A program made the position numbers and the translations under genes. The notes beneath the pieces were generated by a model. It was given only the letters and a program-made list of their open reading frames with translations. It searched no databases and was not told the origin of the DNA. Below are positions 13,974 to 22,696 of a DNA stretch of 23,576 bases, in pieces. The stretch is taken from positions 1-23,576 of the forward strand of contig CAKPYV010000036.1 of assembly GCA_934203205.1 (NCBI GenBank), read 5' to 3'. Source of the stretch: an uncultured Anaerovibrio sp. Its GTDB lineage: Bacteria; Bacillota; Negativicutes; Selenomonadales; Selenomonadaceae. Every line of letters starts with the position of its first letter. The stretch's first letter is position 1.

Positions 13974-14705
13974 ATGGAAAACAAATATTTAGACAAAGTT
14001 TTGCCGTTTCTTCAGAAAATTTCCAAAGAACGGCGAGAAAAATTTTATACCTATTTCCAAAATGCACCTTTGTGGCTGCTGGATTCCTTCCAAGTAGAAA
14101 ATATGCCCAAGGAAACCACCTTTATCAGGGCTGGGGACCCTGTGGATACCATTTATTTTATTGGCAGCGGCATTATCAAGGGCACAGATTACAGAATCCT
14201 AGGGGTATCCTTTGATTTTATGATTTTTACGGATGTATATGCCTATGGGGGCATGGAGGTTATCATGGATTTTGATACCTATCAGACCTCCTTGCAGACT
14301 GTTACGGATTGTATCGTCTTGAAGATACCCAAGGGACAGTTTGCCAAATGGATAAAATCTGACATCTGGTCCTTGGGCCATGAGGCAAAGCTGATGGGGC
14401 AGTATCTACTAGAGCAGGCTCGCAACAATCGGGTTTTCCTGTTTTTGCAGGGGGTAGATAGATTGATTATGCTGTTGACCATTATGTATGAACAGTCGGA
14501 AGTGGTAGGGGAATTGACCATTGCCAATGATAGGCAGAAGCTGTCAGATTATACTGGTCTTAGCGTCAAAACCATAACCCGGGCTGTCCAAAAGCTGGAG
14601 TCTCAGGGGATGCTTAGCCGCTCTCGCAGTAAGCTAACTGTAAATCAACAGCAGTATGAATTAATGAAGGAAAGTTTGGCAGAGATTTTGGAAGCAGAAA
14701 CATAG
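13974..14705 (+). CDS. Crp/Fnr-family transcriptional regulator
   Basis: The 243-residue protein has an N-terminal cyclic-nucleotide-type effector barrel (about 30-140, including FIRAGDPVDTIYFIGSGIIKG-like strands and turn at 50-70), a long dimer helix (about 130-160) and a C-terminal winged helix-turn-helix (about 198-224, LSDYTGLSVKTITRAVQKLE). The Fnr N-terminal cysteine cluster is absent, so it is not an oxygen-sensing Fnr. The effector is unknown. It lies 47 bp before udp in the same direction and is a good candidate regulator of the nucleoside operon, by context only. The frame is open from ATG 13947, but that ATG has no Shine-Dalgarno; AGGA at 13961-13964 supports ATG 13974. Confidence 0.85.
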   Translation: MENKYLDKVLPFLQKISKERREKFYTYFQNAPLWLLDSFQVENMPKETTFIRAGDPVDTIYFIGSGIIKGTDYRILGVSFDFMIFTDVYAYGGMEVIMDFDTYQTSLQTVTDCIVLKIPKGQFAKWIKSDIWSLGHEAKLMGQYLLEQARNNRVFLFLQGVDRLIMLLTIMYEQSEVVGELTIANDRQKLSDYTGLSVKTITRAVQKLESQGMLSRSRSKLTVNQQQYELMKESLAEILEAET

Positions 14706-14752
14706 GAGAATTAGGAAAAAGAGCAGGTATTAGATAAGAGGGGGAGCTTATT

Positions 14753-15532
14753 ATGCAGAACTATTCAGGTGAAGAAGGATTACAGTATCATGTGCAGATT
14801 CGTCCAGGGGATGTAGGCAAATATGTTATTTTGCCGGGAGATCCTAAGCGCAGTGCCAAGATTGCAGCACATTTTGATGATGCCAAGCTGATTGCTGATA
14901 ACAGAGAGTATGTTACCTACACTGGTTATCTGGATGGGGAAAAGGTTAGTGTAACCTCCACCGGTATTGGTGGTCCATCTGCTTCTATTGCTATGGAAGA
15001 GCTGGTAAAATGCGGTGCAGACACCTTCCTGCGGGTAGGTACTTGTGGCGGTATTGATTTGGATGTTAAGGGTGGCGATATTGTAGTTGCTACTGGTGCT
15101 ATTCGCATGGAGGGCACCAGCAAGGAATATGCTCCTATTGAGTTCCCTGCTGTGGCAGATTTGGATGTTACCAATGCTTTGATAAAGGCCTGCAAGACCT
15201 TGGGCATGAACTACCATGCTGGTGTGGTACAGTGCAAGGATGCCTTCTATGGTCAGCATGATCCTGAGATTATGCCAGTAAGCTATGAGCTTTTGAACAA
15301 ATGGGAAGCTTGGAAGCGTTTGGGCACCAAGGCTTCTGAAATGGAATCTGCAGCTTTATTTATTGTAGCCAGCCATTTGAAGGTACGCTGCGGCTCTGAT
15401 TTCCTGGTAGTAGGCAATCAGGAGCGGAATGCTCTGGGCATGGAGAATCCTATTGTCCATGACACAGAGGCGGCTATCAAGGTGGCTGTTGAGGCTATTC
15501 GTACTTTGATTAAAGAAGACAGGAATAAATAA
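14753..15532 (+). CDS. udp: Uridine phosphorylase
   Basis: Catalyses uridine (and deoxyuridine) + phosphate to uracil + (deoxy)ribose-1-phosphate. The 259-residue protein belongs to the PNP/UDP family: GDPKR (29-33) for phosphate binding, RVGTCGG (94-100), and EMESA (196-200), which contacts the ribose. The N-terminal YHVQIRPGDVGKYVILPGDP is closer to uridine phosphorylases than to DeoD-type purine enzymes. Neighbours for uridine uptake, cytidine deamination and pentose-phosphate breakdown support pyrimidine specificity. A purine-rich AGAGGGGGAG site precedes ATG 14753. Only 20 bp separate it from nupC. Confidence 0.88.
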   Translation: MQNYSGEEGLQYHVQIRPGDVGKYVILPGDPKRSAKIAAHFDDAKLIADNREYVTYTGYLDGEKVSVTSTGIGGPSASIAMEELVKCGADTFLRVGTCGGIDLDVKGGDIVVATGAIRMEGTSKEYAPIEFPAVADLDVTNALIKACKTLGMNYHAGVVQCKDAFYGQHDPEIMPVSYELLNKWEAWKRLGTKASEMESAALFIVASHLKVRCGSDFLVVGNQERNALGMENPIVHDTEAAIKVAVEAIRTLIKEDRNK

Positions 15533-15552
15533 GGGCAGCGGAGGACAAGGTA

Positions 15553-16749
15553 ATGCAGTTAGCATTTAATTTATTAGGCATTTTGGTAGTCTTTGGCATC
15601 TGCTGGCTTCTTTCCTGGCAACGGAAGTCCATTAACTGGAAGCTTATTGGCAAGGCCTTTGTCATTCAGCTGTTGTTGGCTGTGTTTATTGTAAAGGTTC
15701 CTTTGGGACAGCAGGTTATTTCCATTCTTTCTGATGGCGTTACTGCCGTGGTTAATTGCGGTAAGGATGGCGTATCCTTTGTCTTTGGCGATTTGGCAGA
15801 TACCTCCAAGATGTTTGTCTTTGCGGTAGCATCTCTGGGAAATATTATTTTCGTATCTGCTTTGGTAGAGTTCCTTTATTATATTGGGGCTTTGGGCTTT
15901 ATCGTTACTCATTTGGGACGGTTGGTCAAGAAGCTGGTAGGCTCCACAGAGGTAGAGAGCTTTGTAGCTACAGCCAATATGTTCCTGGGCCAGACTAGCA
16001 GCCCTGTATTGATTAGCAAATACATTGGCCGGATGACGGAAAGCGAGATTTTTGTTATCCTGGTGGCTGGTATGGGTAGTATGGATGTGTCCATTCTTAC
16101 CGCCTATGTATCTATGGGTATTCCAATGGATTATCTCCTGATGGCCAGTATGTTGGTACCAGTAGGCAGTATTCTCATTGCCAAGATGATTTTGCCTGAG
16201 ATGGAAACTTGCAACAATGTGGATAATCTGAAGATTGATAACAAGGGTGGCAATACCAATGCTATTGAAGCCATTATGAATGGTGCTGGTGTAGGTCTGC
16301 AGGTGGTTCTGGGTATCTGTGTGGCTCTGATTGCGGTTATCGGCATGGTAGCTTTGGTAAATATGATTCTGGGCTTTGCTGGGCTTAGTCTGGAAATGAT
16401 TTTCGGCTATGTGTTCTGCCCATTTGGCTATCTCATGGGCTTTGATACTGTAACTGCTATGCAGGAAGGTACTTTGCTGGGCCAGAAGCTGGCCCTTAAC
16501 GAGTTCGTGGCCTTTGGTACTCTGGGAGCTTATATCAGCACCTTGGATTCCAGAACTGCTATGATGTGTGCTATTTCTTTGGCAGGTTTTGCCAATGTCA
16601 GCAGCATGGGTATCTGCATCGGTGGTATTGGTGCATTGTGTCCTGAGAAAAAGGGTGTACTTTCCCGGATTGTAGTTCGTGCGATGCTGGGCGGTATGCT
16701 GTTAAGCATTCTCAGTGCTATGCTTTGCGGCTTAGTGGCTCTGTTCTAA
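15553..16749 (+). CDS. nupC: Concentrative nucleoside transporter (NupC/CNT family)
   Basis: This inner-membrane cation-coupled nucleoside importer has 398 residues with multiple hydrophobic helices from residue 4 onward. CNT landmarks are present: the N-terminal helix pair (LLGILVVFGICWLLSW), the repeat segment ending ANMFLGQTSSP (142-151), and the C-terminal FANVSSMGICIGGIGAL. In the first hairpin motif the usual acidic residue of GQTE or GQSE is Ser (S149), an oddity that could change substrate or cation use. It sits between udp and deoB, so uridine, deoxyuridine or cytidine are the likely cargo. A GGAGGACAAGG purine stretch precedes ATG 15553. Confidence 0.88.
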   Translation: MQLAFNLLGILVVFGICWLLSWQRKSINWKLIGKAFVIQLLLAVFIVKVPLGQQVISILSDGVTAVVNCGKDGVSFVFGDLADTSKMFVFAVASLGNIIFVSALVEFLYYIGALGFIVTHLGRLVKKLVGSTEVESFVATANMFLGQTSSPVLISKYIGRMTESEIFVILVAGMGSMDVSILTAYVSMGIPMDYLLMASMLVPVGSILIAKMILPEMETCNNVDNLKIDNKGGNTNAIEAIMNGAGVGLQVVLGICVALIAVIGMVALVNMILGFAGLSLEMIFGYVFCPFGYLMGFDTVTAMQEGTLLGQKLALNEFVAFGTLGAYISTLDSRTAMMCAISLAGFANVSSMGICIGGIGALCPEKKGVLSRIVVRAMLGGMLLSILSAMLCGLVALF

Positions 16750-16765
16750 AATAAGTTAAGGCAAG

Positions 16766-16804
16766 GACATGGTATAATAATCTAAAGGGTTGTTATACCA
16801 TGTC
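16766..16804 (+). repeat. 12-bp perfect inverted repeat between nupC and deoB
   Basis: GACATGGTATAA (16766-16777) and TTATACCATGTC (16793-16804) are perfect complements separated by 15 bases. There is no U tract, so it is not a classic terminator. It contains TATAAT (16773-16778) without a good -35. It could be an operator, an mRNA-stabilising hairpin or an attenuating structure within the operon. Confidence 0.6.
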
Positions 16805-16838
16805 TATTATGAAGATATATGGAAAGCGGGGTTGAAAA

Positions 16839-18035
16839 ATGAGCGGGAAAAAATATAAGCGGATTTGTACCATTGTAATTGATTCACTGGGGGCTGGCGC
16901 CATGCCGGATGCCGCTGAATATGGTGATGCAGGAACTGATACCCTGGGCCATATTTCCGAAAGTGTGGATAGCTTTGTCATTCCTAATTTGCAGAAGCTG
17001 GGCATGGCCAATCTCCATCCTCTGAAGCAGGTGGAGGCAGTGGCAAAGCCTTTGGCTCATTATGGTAAATTGCGGGAGGCCAGTACAGGCAAGGATACTA
17101 TGACAGGTCATTGGGAAATGATGGGTTTGCATATTACCAAGCCTTTCAAGACCTTTACCGATACCGGTTTTCCCCCAGAGCTGATTGCAGAGCTGGAAAG
17201 GAGGACTGGCCACAAGGTTATTGGCAACAAGGCGGCCAGTGGTACAGCTATTTTGGATGAGCTGGCAGAGGAAGAAATTGCTACAGGTCATATGATTGTA
17301 TATACCTCGGCGGATTCTGTGCTGCAGATTTGTGGTAATGAGGAGACCTTTGGCTTGGAGGAGCTTTATCGCTGCTGTGAAATTGCCAGGGAAATTACCA
17401 TGAAGGATGAGTGGAAGGTAGGCCGTGTTATTGCCCGTCCTTATGTAGGCAAGAAAAAGGGAGAGTTTAAGCGTACCAGCAACCGTCATGACTATGCTTT
17501 GAAGCCTTATGGCAGAACAGCCCTGAATGCCTTGAAGGACAAGGGTTATGATGTGATTTCTGTAGGGAAGATTGCAGATATTTTTGATGGTGAGGGCATT
17601 ACTGAGGCTAACAAGTCAAAAAGCTCTGTTCATGGTATGGAGCAGACCATTGAAATAGCCAAAAAGGATTTTACAGGCTTGTGCTTTGTAAATCTGGTGG
17701 ATTTTGATGCACTGTGGGGCCATCGGAGAAATCCAGAGGGCTATGCCCAGGAGCTGGAGAAATTCGATGTGAAGCTAGGGGAATTATTGCCATTGCTAGG
17801 AGAGGATGATTTGCTGATTATTACGGCAGATCACGGCAATGATCCAACCCACACCGGCACCGACCATACTAGAGAAAAGGTGCCATTTATTGCCTATTCT
17901 CCATCTATGAAGGAAAGTGGCCAGTTGCCAGAAAGCGATACCTTTGCGATTATTGGTGCAACCATTGCGGATAATTTTGGTGTGAATATGCCAGAAGGTA
18001 CGATAGGTTATTCTGTTTTAGATAAATTGATTTAA
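16839..18035 (+). CDS. deoB: Phosphopentomutase
   Basis: Interconverts (deoxy)ribose-1-phosphate and (deoxy)ribose-5-phosphate, linking Udp to DeoC and the pentose phosphate pathway. The 398-residue protein is of the alkaline-phosphatase superfamily: D15 in VIDSLGAG, the phospho-threonine motif GKDTMTGHWE (84-93, T87 equivalent to B. cereus T85), and the metal-binding ADHGNDPTHTGTDHT near the C-terminus. The full family length is present with no broken motif. It lies 89 bp after nupC, across a conspicuous inverted repeat. The stop at 18033-18035 overlaps the deoC Shine-Dalgarno, implying coupling. Confidence 0.96.
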   Translation: MSGKKYKRICTIVIDSLGAGAMPDAAEYGDAGTDTLGHISESVDSFVIPNLQKLGMANLHPLKQVEAVAKPLAHYGKLREASTGKDTMTGHWEMMGLHITKPFKTFTDTGFPPELIAELERRTGHKVIGNKAASGTAILDELAEEEIATGHMIVYTSADSVLQICGNEETFGLEELYRCCEIAREITMKDEWKVGRVIARPYVGKKKGEFKRTSNRHDYALKPYGRTALNALKDKGYDVISVGKIADIFDGEGITEANKSKSSVHGMEQTIEIAKKDFTGLCFVNLVDFDALWGHRRNPEGYAQELEKFDVKLGELLPLLGEDDLLIITADHGNDPTHTGTDHTREKVPFIAYSPSMKESGQLPESDTFAIIGATIADNFGVNMPEGTIGYSVLDKLI

Positions 18036-18047
18036 GGAGATATGTTT

Positions 18048-18701
18048 ATGGATAAAGAGGAAGTTTTAAGCAAGGTAGATCATACACTGCTGGCTCAGGT
18101 GGCTACCTGGGGGGATATTAAGCAGATTTTGGATGATGCAATGAAATATGAGGTTGCCTCTGCCTGTATTCCTGCTGCTTATGTAAAGCAGGCGGCAGAA
18201 TATGTTCAGGGCAAGCTGGCTATCTGTACCGTTATTGGCTTCCCTAATGGTTATAGCACTATGGCAACCAAGGTTTTTGAGGCTGGGGATGCTGTGGACA
18301 ATGGAGCCGATGAGGTTGATATGGTTATCAATATTGGCTTTCTGAAGGATGGCCGCTATGATGAGGTGGAGGAGGAAATCCGCCAGATTCATCAGGCCTG
18401 CAAGGGCAAGCTGTTGAAGGTTATTATTGAAACCTGCCTTTTGACTGAGGAAGAAAAAATCAAGGCCTGTGAGCTGGTAACCCAGGCTGGGGCGGAGTAT
18501 ATCAAAACCTCTACTGGCTTCTCTACTGCTGGTGCTACCTTTGAGGATGTAAAGCTGATGCGGGAGCATGTAGGTAAGGATGTGAAGGTAAAGGCTGCTG
18601 GTGGTATTTCCTCCTTTGCAGATGCGGAGAAATTTATTGAGCTGGGAGCAGACCGTCTGGGAACCAGCCGTCTGGTAAAGATTATGAAAAGCGAGGGCTG
18701 A
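18048..18701 (+). CDS. deoC: Deoxyribose-phosphate aldolase
   Basis: Class I aldolase splitting 2-deoxyribose-5-phosphate into acetaldehyde and glyceraldehyde-3-phosphate. In the 217-residue form, the Schiff-base lysine is K153 in YIKTSTGF, with K182 in VKAAGGI and D91 in EVDMVINIG as partners; all are present. The frame also starts at ATG 18042, but AAGGAG (18034-18039) is 2 nt from that codon and 8 nt from ATG 18048, so the latter is chosen. The TGA stop is 2 bp before the cdd ATG. Confidence 0.95.
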   Translation: MDKEEVLSKVDHTLLAQVATWGDIKQILDDAMKYEVASACIPAAYVKQAAEYVQGKLAICTVIGFPNGYSTMATKVFEAGDAVDNGADEVDMVINIGFLKDGRYDEVEEEIRQIHQACKGKLLKVIIETCLLTEEEKIKACELVTQAGAEYIKTSTGFSTAGATFEDVKLMREHVGKDVKVKAAGGISSFADAEKFIELGADRLGTSRLVKIMKSEG

Positions 18702-18703
18702 TT

Positions 18704-19120
18704 ATGACTAATGCAGAGCTGATTGCAGAAGCAAAAAAGGCAAGACTTCATGCCTATACTCCTTATTCTCATTTTCAGGTAGGAGCGGCTTTGGAAACCA
18801 AGGCTGGCAAAATCTATCATGGGTGTAATATTGAAAATGCTGCCTATGGCCCTACTAACTGTGCTGAGAGAACAGCATTCTTCAAGGCTGTTTATGCAGG
18901 GGAAAGAGAATTTACCCGAATCGCCATTGTAGGGGGGCCAGAGGGACAGGAGGCCAATGCTACCTGTGCTCCTTGTGGTGTATGCCGTCAGGTAATGCGG
19001 GAATTCTGCACTCCAGATAGTTTTGAGATTGTTCTGGACGATGGCAAGGGGGGAGAGCTGGTTTATACATTGGAGCAGCTTTTGCCAGAAAGCTTTGGGC
19101 CAGAGAATTTGGGTAAATAA
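18704..19120 (+). CDS. cdd: Cytidine deaminase
   Basis: Deaminates cytidine and deoxycytidine to uridine and deoxyuridine, feeding Udp. The 138-residue length is typical of the homotetrameric, one-domain class. Zinc ligands are C53 (in NCAERTA, with catalytic E55) and C91/C94 (in PCGVCRQ). The substrate motif NIENAAYGPTNCAERTA is intact. It is the last gene of the nucleoside operon, directly coupled to deoC and followed 28 bp later by an intrinsic terminator. Confidence 0.95.
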   Translation: MTNAELIAEAKKARLHAYTPYSHFQVGAALETKAGKIYHGCNIENAAYGPTNCAERTAFFKAVYAGEREFTRIAIVGGPEGQEANATCAPCGVCRQVMREFCTPDSFEIVLDDGKGGELVYTLEQLLPESFGPENLGK

Positions 19121-19148
19121 AATCAGATATGGGTGCTGCCTTATGAGG

Positions 19149-19181
19149 AAAACAGGTCTGAATGGTTCAGGCCTGTTTTTT
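19149..19181 (+). terminator. Terminator of the nucleoside operon
   Basis: AAAACAGGTCTGAA (19149-19162) pairs with TTCAGGCCTGTTTT across a TGG loop, with one G-U pair, followed by more T. It ends directly at the first hexamer of the downstream PHO-box-like region. Confidence 0.9.
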
Positions 19182-19236
19182 ACATTTATTTTACAAAAAC
19201 CTTCTAATGGATTTTACATTCAGGGGTTAATATATT
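19179..19236 (+). promoter_or_regulatory. PHO-box-like repeats and promoter of the pst operon
   Basis: Hexamers TTTACA (19179), TTTACA (19190), TTCTAA (19202, degenerate) and TTTACA (19213) recur every 11-12 bp. This matches the TT(A/C/T)A(C/T)A direct repeats with 11-bp period bound by PhoP in Bacillus. A possible -10 TATATT lies at 19231-19236, without a good -35, as expected for an activated promoter. Phosphate-starvation control of pstS is therefore predicted. Confidence 0.6.
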
Positions 19237-19296
19237 CCTAGATTTCCAAGGAGATTAGTTATCAGGAATAATTTTATCAAGGAGAGTGTAAAAAAG

Positions 19297-20133
19297 ATGA
19301 AGAAGTTTTTACTGGTTGTAATGTCCATTATGATGATGGGCCTGACATTGGTGGGTTGTGGCAGTGATGCTGCTGAGAAGGGTGCCGGTCTTAGCGGTGC
19401 GGTTTCCACCAACGGCTCTACTTCCATGGAGAAGGTTATTGGTATTCTGTCTGAGAAGTTTATGGGTGATAACAAAGGTGTTACCATTACCTACGATGCT
19501 ACTGGTTCTGGTACTGGTATTGAGGCTGTAAGCAAGGGTTCCACTGATATTGGTCTATCCTCCCGTGCTTTGAAGGACAGCGAGAAGGCAAAGGGCCTGA
19601 AGGAAACTACTGTAGCTCTGGATGGTATTGCTATTATCGTCAATGAGAACAGCCCTATTAACGATTTGAAAACCGAGGATGTAGCTGCCTTGTTTAATGG
19701 TCAGGTTACTGACTGGAGCAAGCTGGGCGGCAAGGCTGGCCAGGTAGCTGCTATTGGCCGTGAGGCTGGTTCCGGTACTCGTGACGGTTTTGAGTCCATT
19801 ACCAAGACCAAGGATAAGTGCAAGCTGACTCAGGAGTTGACTTCCACAGGTGCTGTTATTGAGGCTGTAAAGAACAGCGAGGGTGCTATTGGTTATGCTT
19901 CCTTTGCTTCCGTTGAGAATCAGAAGGGTATCAAGGTTTTGAAGATTAATGGTGTAGAGTGCACCGAGGATAATATTGCTAACGGCAGCTATGTAATCCA
20001 GCGTCCATTTAACCTGATTACCAAGGAAGGCACCAAGTTGAGCGAGGCTGCGCAAGCATTCTTCGACTTCATGACCTCCAAGGCTGCTGCTGAGCTGATT
20101 TCTCAGGCCGGTGCAGTACCTACTGCGAAATAA
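19297..20133 (+). CDS. pstS: Phosphate ABC transporter substrate-binding lipoprotein PstS
   Basis: Extracytoplasmic phosphate receptor. The 278-residue precursor has a lipoprotein signal (KK, hydrophobic 4-18, lipobox LVGC with C21). Phosphate-binding loops are visible: STNGSTSMEK after the lipid anchor, YDATGSGTGIEAV, and GREAGSGTRDGFE, all typical of PstS. ATG 19297 follows AAGGAGAG (19279-19286) with a long 10-nt spacing. It is the first gene of the pst operon; PHO-box-like repeats lie about 80 bp upstream. PstC follows after 17 bp. Confidence 0.95.
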   Translation: MKKFLLVVMSIMMMGLTLVGCGSDAAEKGAGLSGAVSTNGSTSMEKVIGILSEKFMGDNKGVTITYDATGSGTGIEAVSKGSTDIGLSSRALKDSEKAKGLKETTVALDGIAIIVNENSPINDLKTEDVAALFNGQVTDWSKLGGKAGQVAAIGREAGSGTRDGFESITKTKDKCKLTQELTSTGAVIEAVKNSEGAIGYASFASVENQKGIKVLKINGVECTEDNIANGSYVIQRPFNLITKEGTKLSEAAQAFFDFMTSKAAAELISQAGAVPTAK

Positions 20134-20150
20134 AAGAGGTCTAGCGCGAT

Positions 20151-21041
20151 ATGAAAAACAAAACTAAATGGCAGGAGCTCACCGAAAAAGGTATCAACGC
20201 TGTGTTCATGCTTTGCGGTATTGTGGCAGTAGGTTTCGTCCTTTGTATCACAGTACATCTGGTTATTGCCGGCCTGCCAGCTATTATGAAAATAGGCTTG
20301 CCAACCTTTCTTTTTGGCACTACCTGGCAGCCAACTGCTACCACAACAGAGCCGTCATTTGGTATTCTGCCATTCATCCTAACCAGCATCTATGGTACTG
20401 CTGGGGCAGTGCTGATAGGTGTCCCCATTGGCCTTTTGACCGCCATCTTTTTGGCCAAGGCCGCTCCGCCCAAGTTTGCCAAGGTAATTCATACTGCGGT
20501 TGAGCTTTTGGCAGGTATCCCATCTGTAGTATATGGCCTTGTAGGCATGATTATACTTGTTCCAGGTATTCAGAGGGCCTTTGATTTGTCCTCTGGTGCC
20601 ACCTTATTGGCAGCCATTATTGTGCTGACTATTATGATTTTACCATCCATCATCAACGTATCTGAGACTGCACTGCGGGCAGTACCTAGAGAATACGAAG
20701 AAGCTTCTATGGCGTTGGGGGCTACTGAGATGGAGACATTTTTCCGGGTAAGCGTTCCAGCTGCCAAAAGCGGTATTGCCGCAGCTGTGGTATTGGGTGT
20801 AGGTCGTGCTATTGGCGAGGCTATGGCCATTATCATGGTATCAGGTAATGTAGCTAATCTGCCGGGCTTGCTTACTTCTGTAAGGTTCATGACCACGGCC
20901 ATTGCCTCAGAGATGGCTTATGCCGCCGCAGGTTCTCTGCAGCAGCAGGCATTGTTCTCCATCGGCCTGGTACTGTTCCTGTTTATTATGATGATTAACG
21001 TATTCCTGAATGTATTTGTCAAGGGAAGGAGGACAGCCTGA
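20151..21041 (+). CDS. pstC: Phosphate ABC transporter permease PstC
   Basis: First of two inner-membrane subunits. The 296-residue protein has about six hydrophobic helices (first at 18-40) and the ABC-permease EAA loop EEASMALGA at 183-191, preceded by LRAVPREY. GIPSVVYGLVG (122-132) is characteristic of PstC/PstA. The stop TGA (21039-21041) shares its A with the pstA ATG, so translation is coupled. Confidence 0.95.
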   Translation: MKNKTKWQELTEKGINAVFMLCGIVAVGFVLCITVHLVIAGLPAIMKIGLPTFLFGTTWQPTATTTEPSFGILPFILTSIYGTAGAVLIGVPIGLLTAIFLAKAAPPKFAKVIHTAVELLAGIPSVVYGLVGMIILVPGIQRAFDLSSGATLLAAIIVLTIMILPSIINVSETALRAVPREYEEASMALGATEMETFFRVSVPAAKSGIAAAVVLGVGRAIGEAMAIIMVSGNVANLPGLLTSVRFMTTAIASEMAYAAAGSLQQQALFSIGLVLFLFIMMINVFLNVFVKGRRTA

Positions 21042-21922
21042 TGGTTGAGAATGTTGCTGTAAGCCAGCCTGTAGCCCAGCCTACTGGCTTTTCCAAGCGT
21101 AAGCTGTGGAATCAAGGTGCCAAGGTCCTGATTTGGGGCAGTGCCATTTTGACCTGTGTGTTGCTGGCCTTTCTCATAGGCTATATCTTTTATAGAGGTG
21201 TACCCTATCTTTCCTGGGAGCTTTTGACCTCCCAGTCCAGTTATGTGAAGAAAACTATCGGCATTCTTCCTAACCTGATGAATACCCTGTATATTATCCT
21301 GGTGGCTATGGTTATTGTTTTGCCACTGGGCACAGGGGCTGCTATCTACCTGACGGAGTACGCTACTAACAAAAAGCTGGTTAAGTTGATTGAATTTGCT
21401 TCTGAGGCTCTTACTGGTATTCCTTCCATTATCTTTGGTTTGGCAGGCTTGGTTCTGTTTTCTGAAATGTTTGGTTTGAAGCAAGGTATTTTAGCTGGTG
21501 GTCTTACTTTGGTAATGATGGTACTGCCGGTCATTATTCGTACTACCCAGGAAAGCCTGAAAACAGTGCCTAACGCTTATCGTGAAGGTTCTCTGGCTAT
21601 GGGGGCCAGCAAATGGCATATGGTACGTACTGTGGTACTGCCTAATGCTGTTGATGGTATTGTTACCGGTTGTATTTTGTCCATTGGGCGTATTGTAGGC
21701 GAGTCTGCTGCGCTGTTGTTTACGGCGGGCTTTGGCCTGGTATTGAATGATTTCTTCACGGCGCTGGAATCCTCATCTGCTACTTTGACAGTGGCCTTGT
21801 ATGTATATGCCAGCGAGCGTGGTGAAACAAACGTAGCCTTTGCTATTGCGGTTATTTTGATGACTCTTACCTTGATTCTGAACTTCTCTGCTAATTATGC
21901 AGCCAAGAAGCTGAAGAACTAA
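21041..21922 (+). CDS. pstA: Phosphate ABC transporter permease PstA
   Basis: Second permease subunit, 293 residues. A hydrophilic N-terminus (1-25) is followed by a first helix at about 29-51, then five more. The EAA loop is REGSLAMGAS (181-190) and the family motif LTGIPSIIFGLAGLVLF lies at 124-140. It overlaps pstC by one base at the start and lies 18 bp before pstB. Confidence 0.95.
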   Translation: MVENVAVSQPVAQPTGFSKRKLWNQGAKVLIWGSAILTCVLLAFLIGYIFYRGVPYLSWELLTSQSSYVKKTIGILPNLMNTLYIILVAMVIVLPLGTGAAIYLTEYATNKKLVKLIEFASEALTGIPSIIFGLAGLVLFSEMFGLKQGILAGGLTLVMMVLPVIIRTTQESLKTVPNAYREGSLAMGASKWHMVRTVVLPNAVDGIVTGCILSIGRIVGESAALLFTAGFGLVLNDFFTALESSSATLTVALYVYASERGETNVAFAIAVILMTLTLILNFSANYAAKKLKN

Positions 21923-21940
21923 ATTTGATGGGAGATTGTT

Positions 21941-22696
21941 ATGGATACAATAATGGAAGTAAAGGACTTGAATCTGTGGTATGGGGATCATCATGCCCTC
22001 CACGATATTAACGTGGATATACCTAAAAATCAGATTACAGCCCTGATAGGTCCTTCTGGCTGCGGTAAGTCTACCTTTTTAAAGACTTTGAACCGCATGA
22101 ATGACCTGGTTGAAAATGTAAAGATTACAGGTAATATTATCTACAATAACGAGAATATTTATGCACCAAAGGTTGATGTAACCTGGCTGAGAAAGAGAAT
22201 AGGCATGGTGTTCCAGAAGCCAAATCCTTTCCCTATGAGCATCTATGATAATATTGCCTATGGCCCACGTACTCATGGTATTACCTCCAAGGTAAAGCTG
22301 GACAATATTGTGGAGAAATCTCTAAAGGATGCAGCTATCTGGGATGAGGTAAAGGATAGATTGAATACATCTGCCCTGGGTATGTCTGGTGGTCAGCAGC
22401 AGCGTCTGTGTATTGCTAGAGCCTTGGCTGTGGAGCCTGATATTCTTCTTATGGATGAGTCTACTTCTGCGCTGGATCCTATTTCCACTGGCAAAATCGA
22501 GGAGTTGGCTGTGGAACTGAAGAAGAAATACACTGTGGTTATGGTTACCCATAATATGCAGCAGGCGGTGCGTATTTCTGATTACTGTGCTTTCTTCCTG
22601 TTGGGAGATTTGGTAGAGTTCAGCAAGACAGAGGAAATGTTCTCTATGCCAAAGGATAGAAGAACAGAGGATTATATCACAGGGAGGTTTGGCTGA
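21941..22696 (+). CDS. pstB: Phosphate ABC transporter ATPase PstB
   Basis: Cytoplasmic ATPase driving phosphate import, 251 residues as usual. Walker A is GPSGCGKST (37-45), Q-loop Q92, signature MSGGQQQR (148-155), Walker B ILLMDE (168-173) and switch His H204. The motif NRMNDLVENVKITG (51-64) is typical of PstB among ABC ATPases. A GGGAG site precedes ATG 21941. The TGA stop overlaps the phoU ATG by one base. Confidence 0.97.
   Translation: MDTIMEVKDLNLWYGDHHALHDINVDIPKNQITALIGPSGCGKSTFLKTLNRMNDLVENVKITGNIIYNNENIYAPKVDVTWLRKRIGMVFQKPNPFPMSIYDNIAYGPRTHGITSKVKLDNIVEKSLKDAAIWDEVKDRLNTSALGMSGGQQQRLCIARALAVEPDILLMDESTSALDPISTGKIEELAVELKKKYTVVMVTHNMQQAVRISDYCAFFLLGDLVEFSKTEEMFSMPKDRRTEDYITGRFG

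Noticed and set aside
13974..14705. Regulator as an oxygen-sensing Fnr
   Set aside because: The N-terminal cysteine cluster required for an iron-sulfur centre is absent.
19023..19241. Plus-strand frame overlapping the end of cdd
   Set aside because: It lies out of frame in cdd and runs through the terminator; no Shine-Dalgarno and no recognisable protein.
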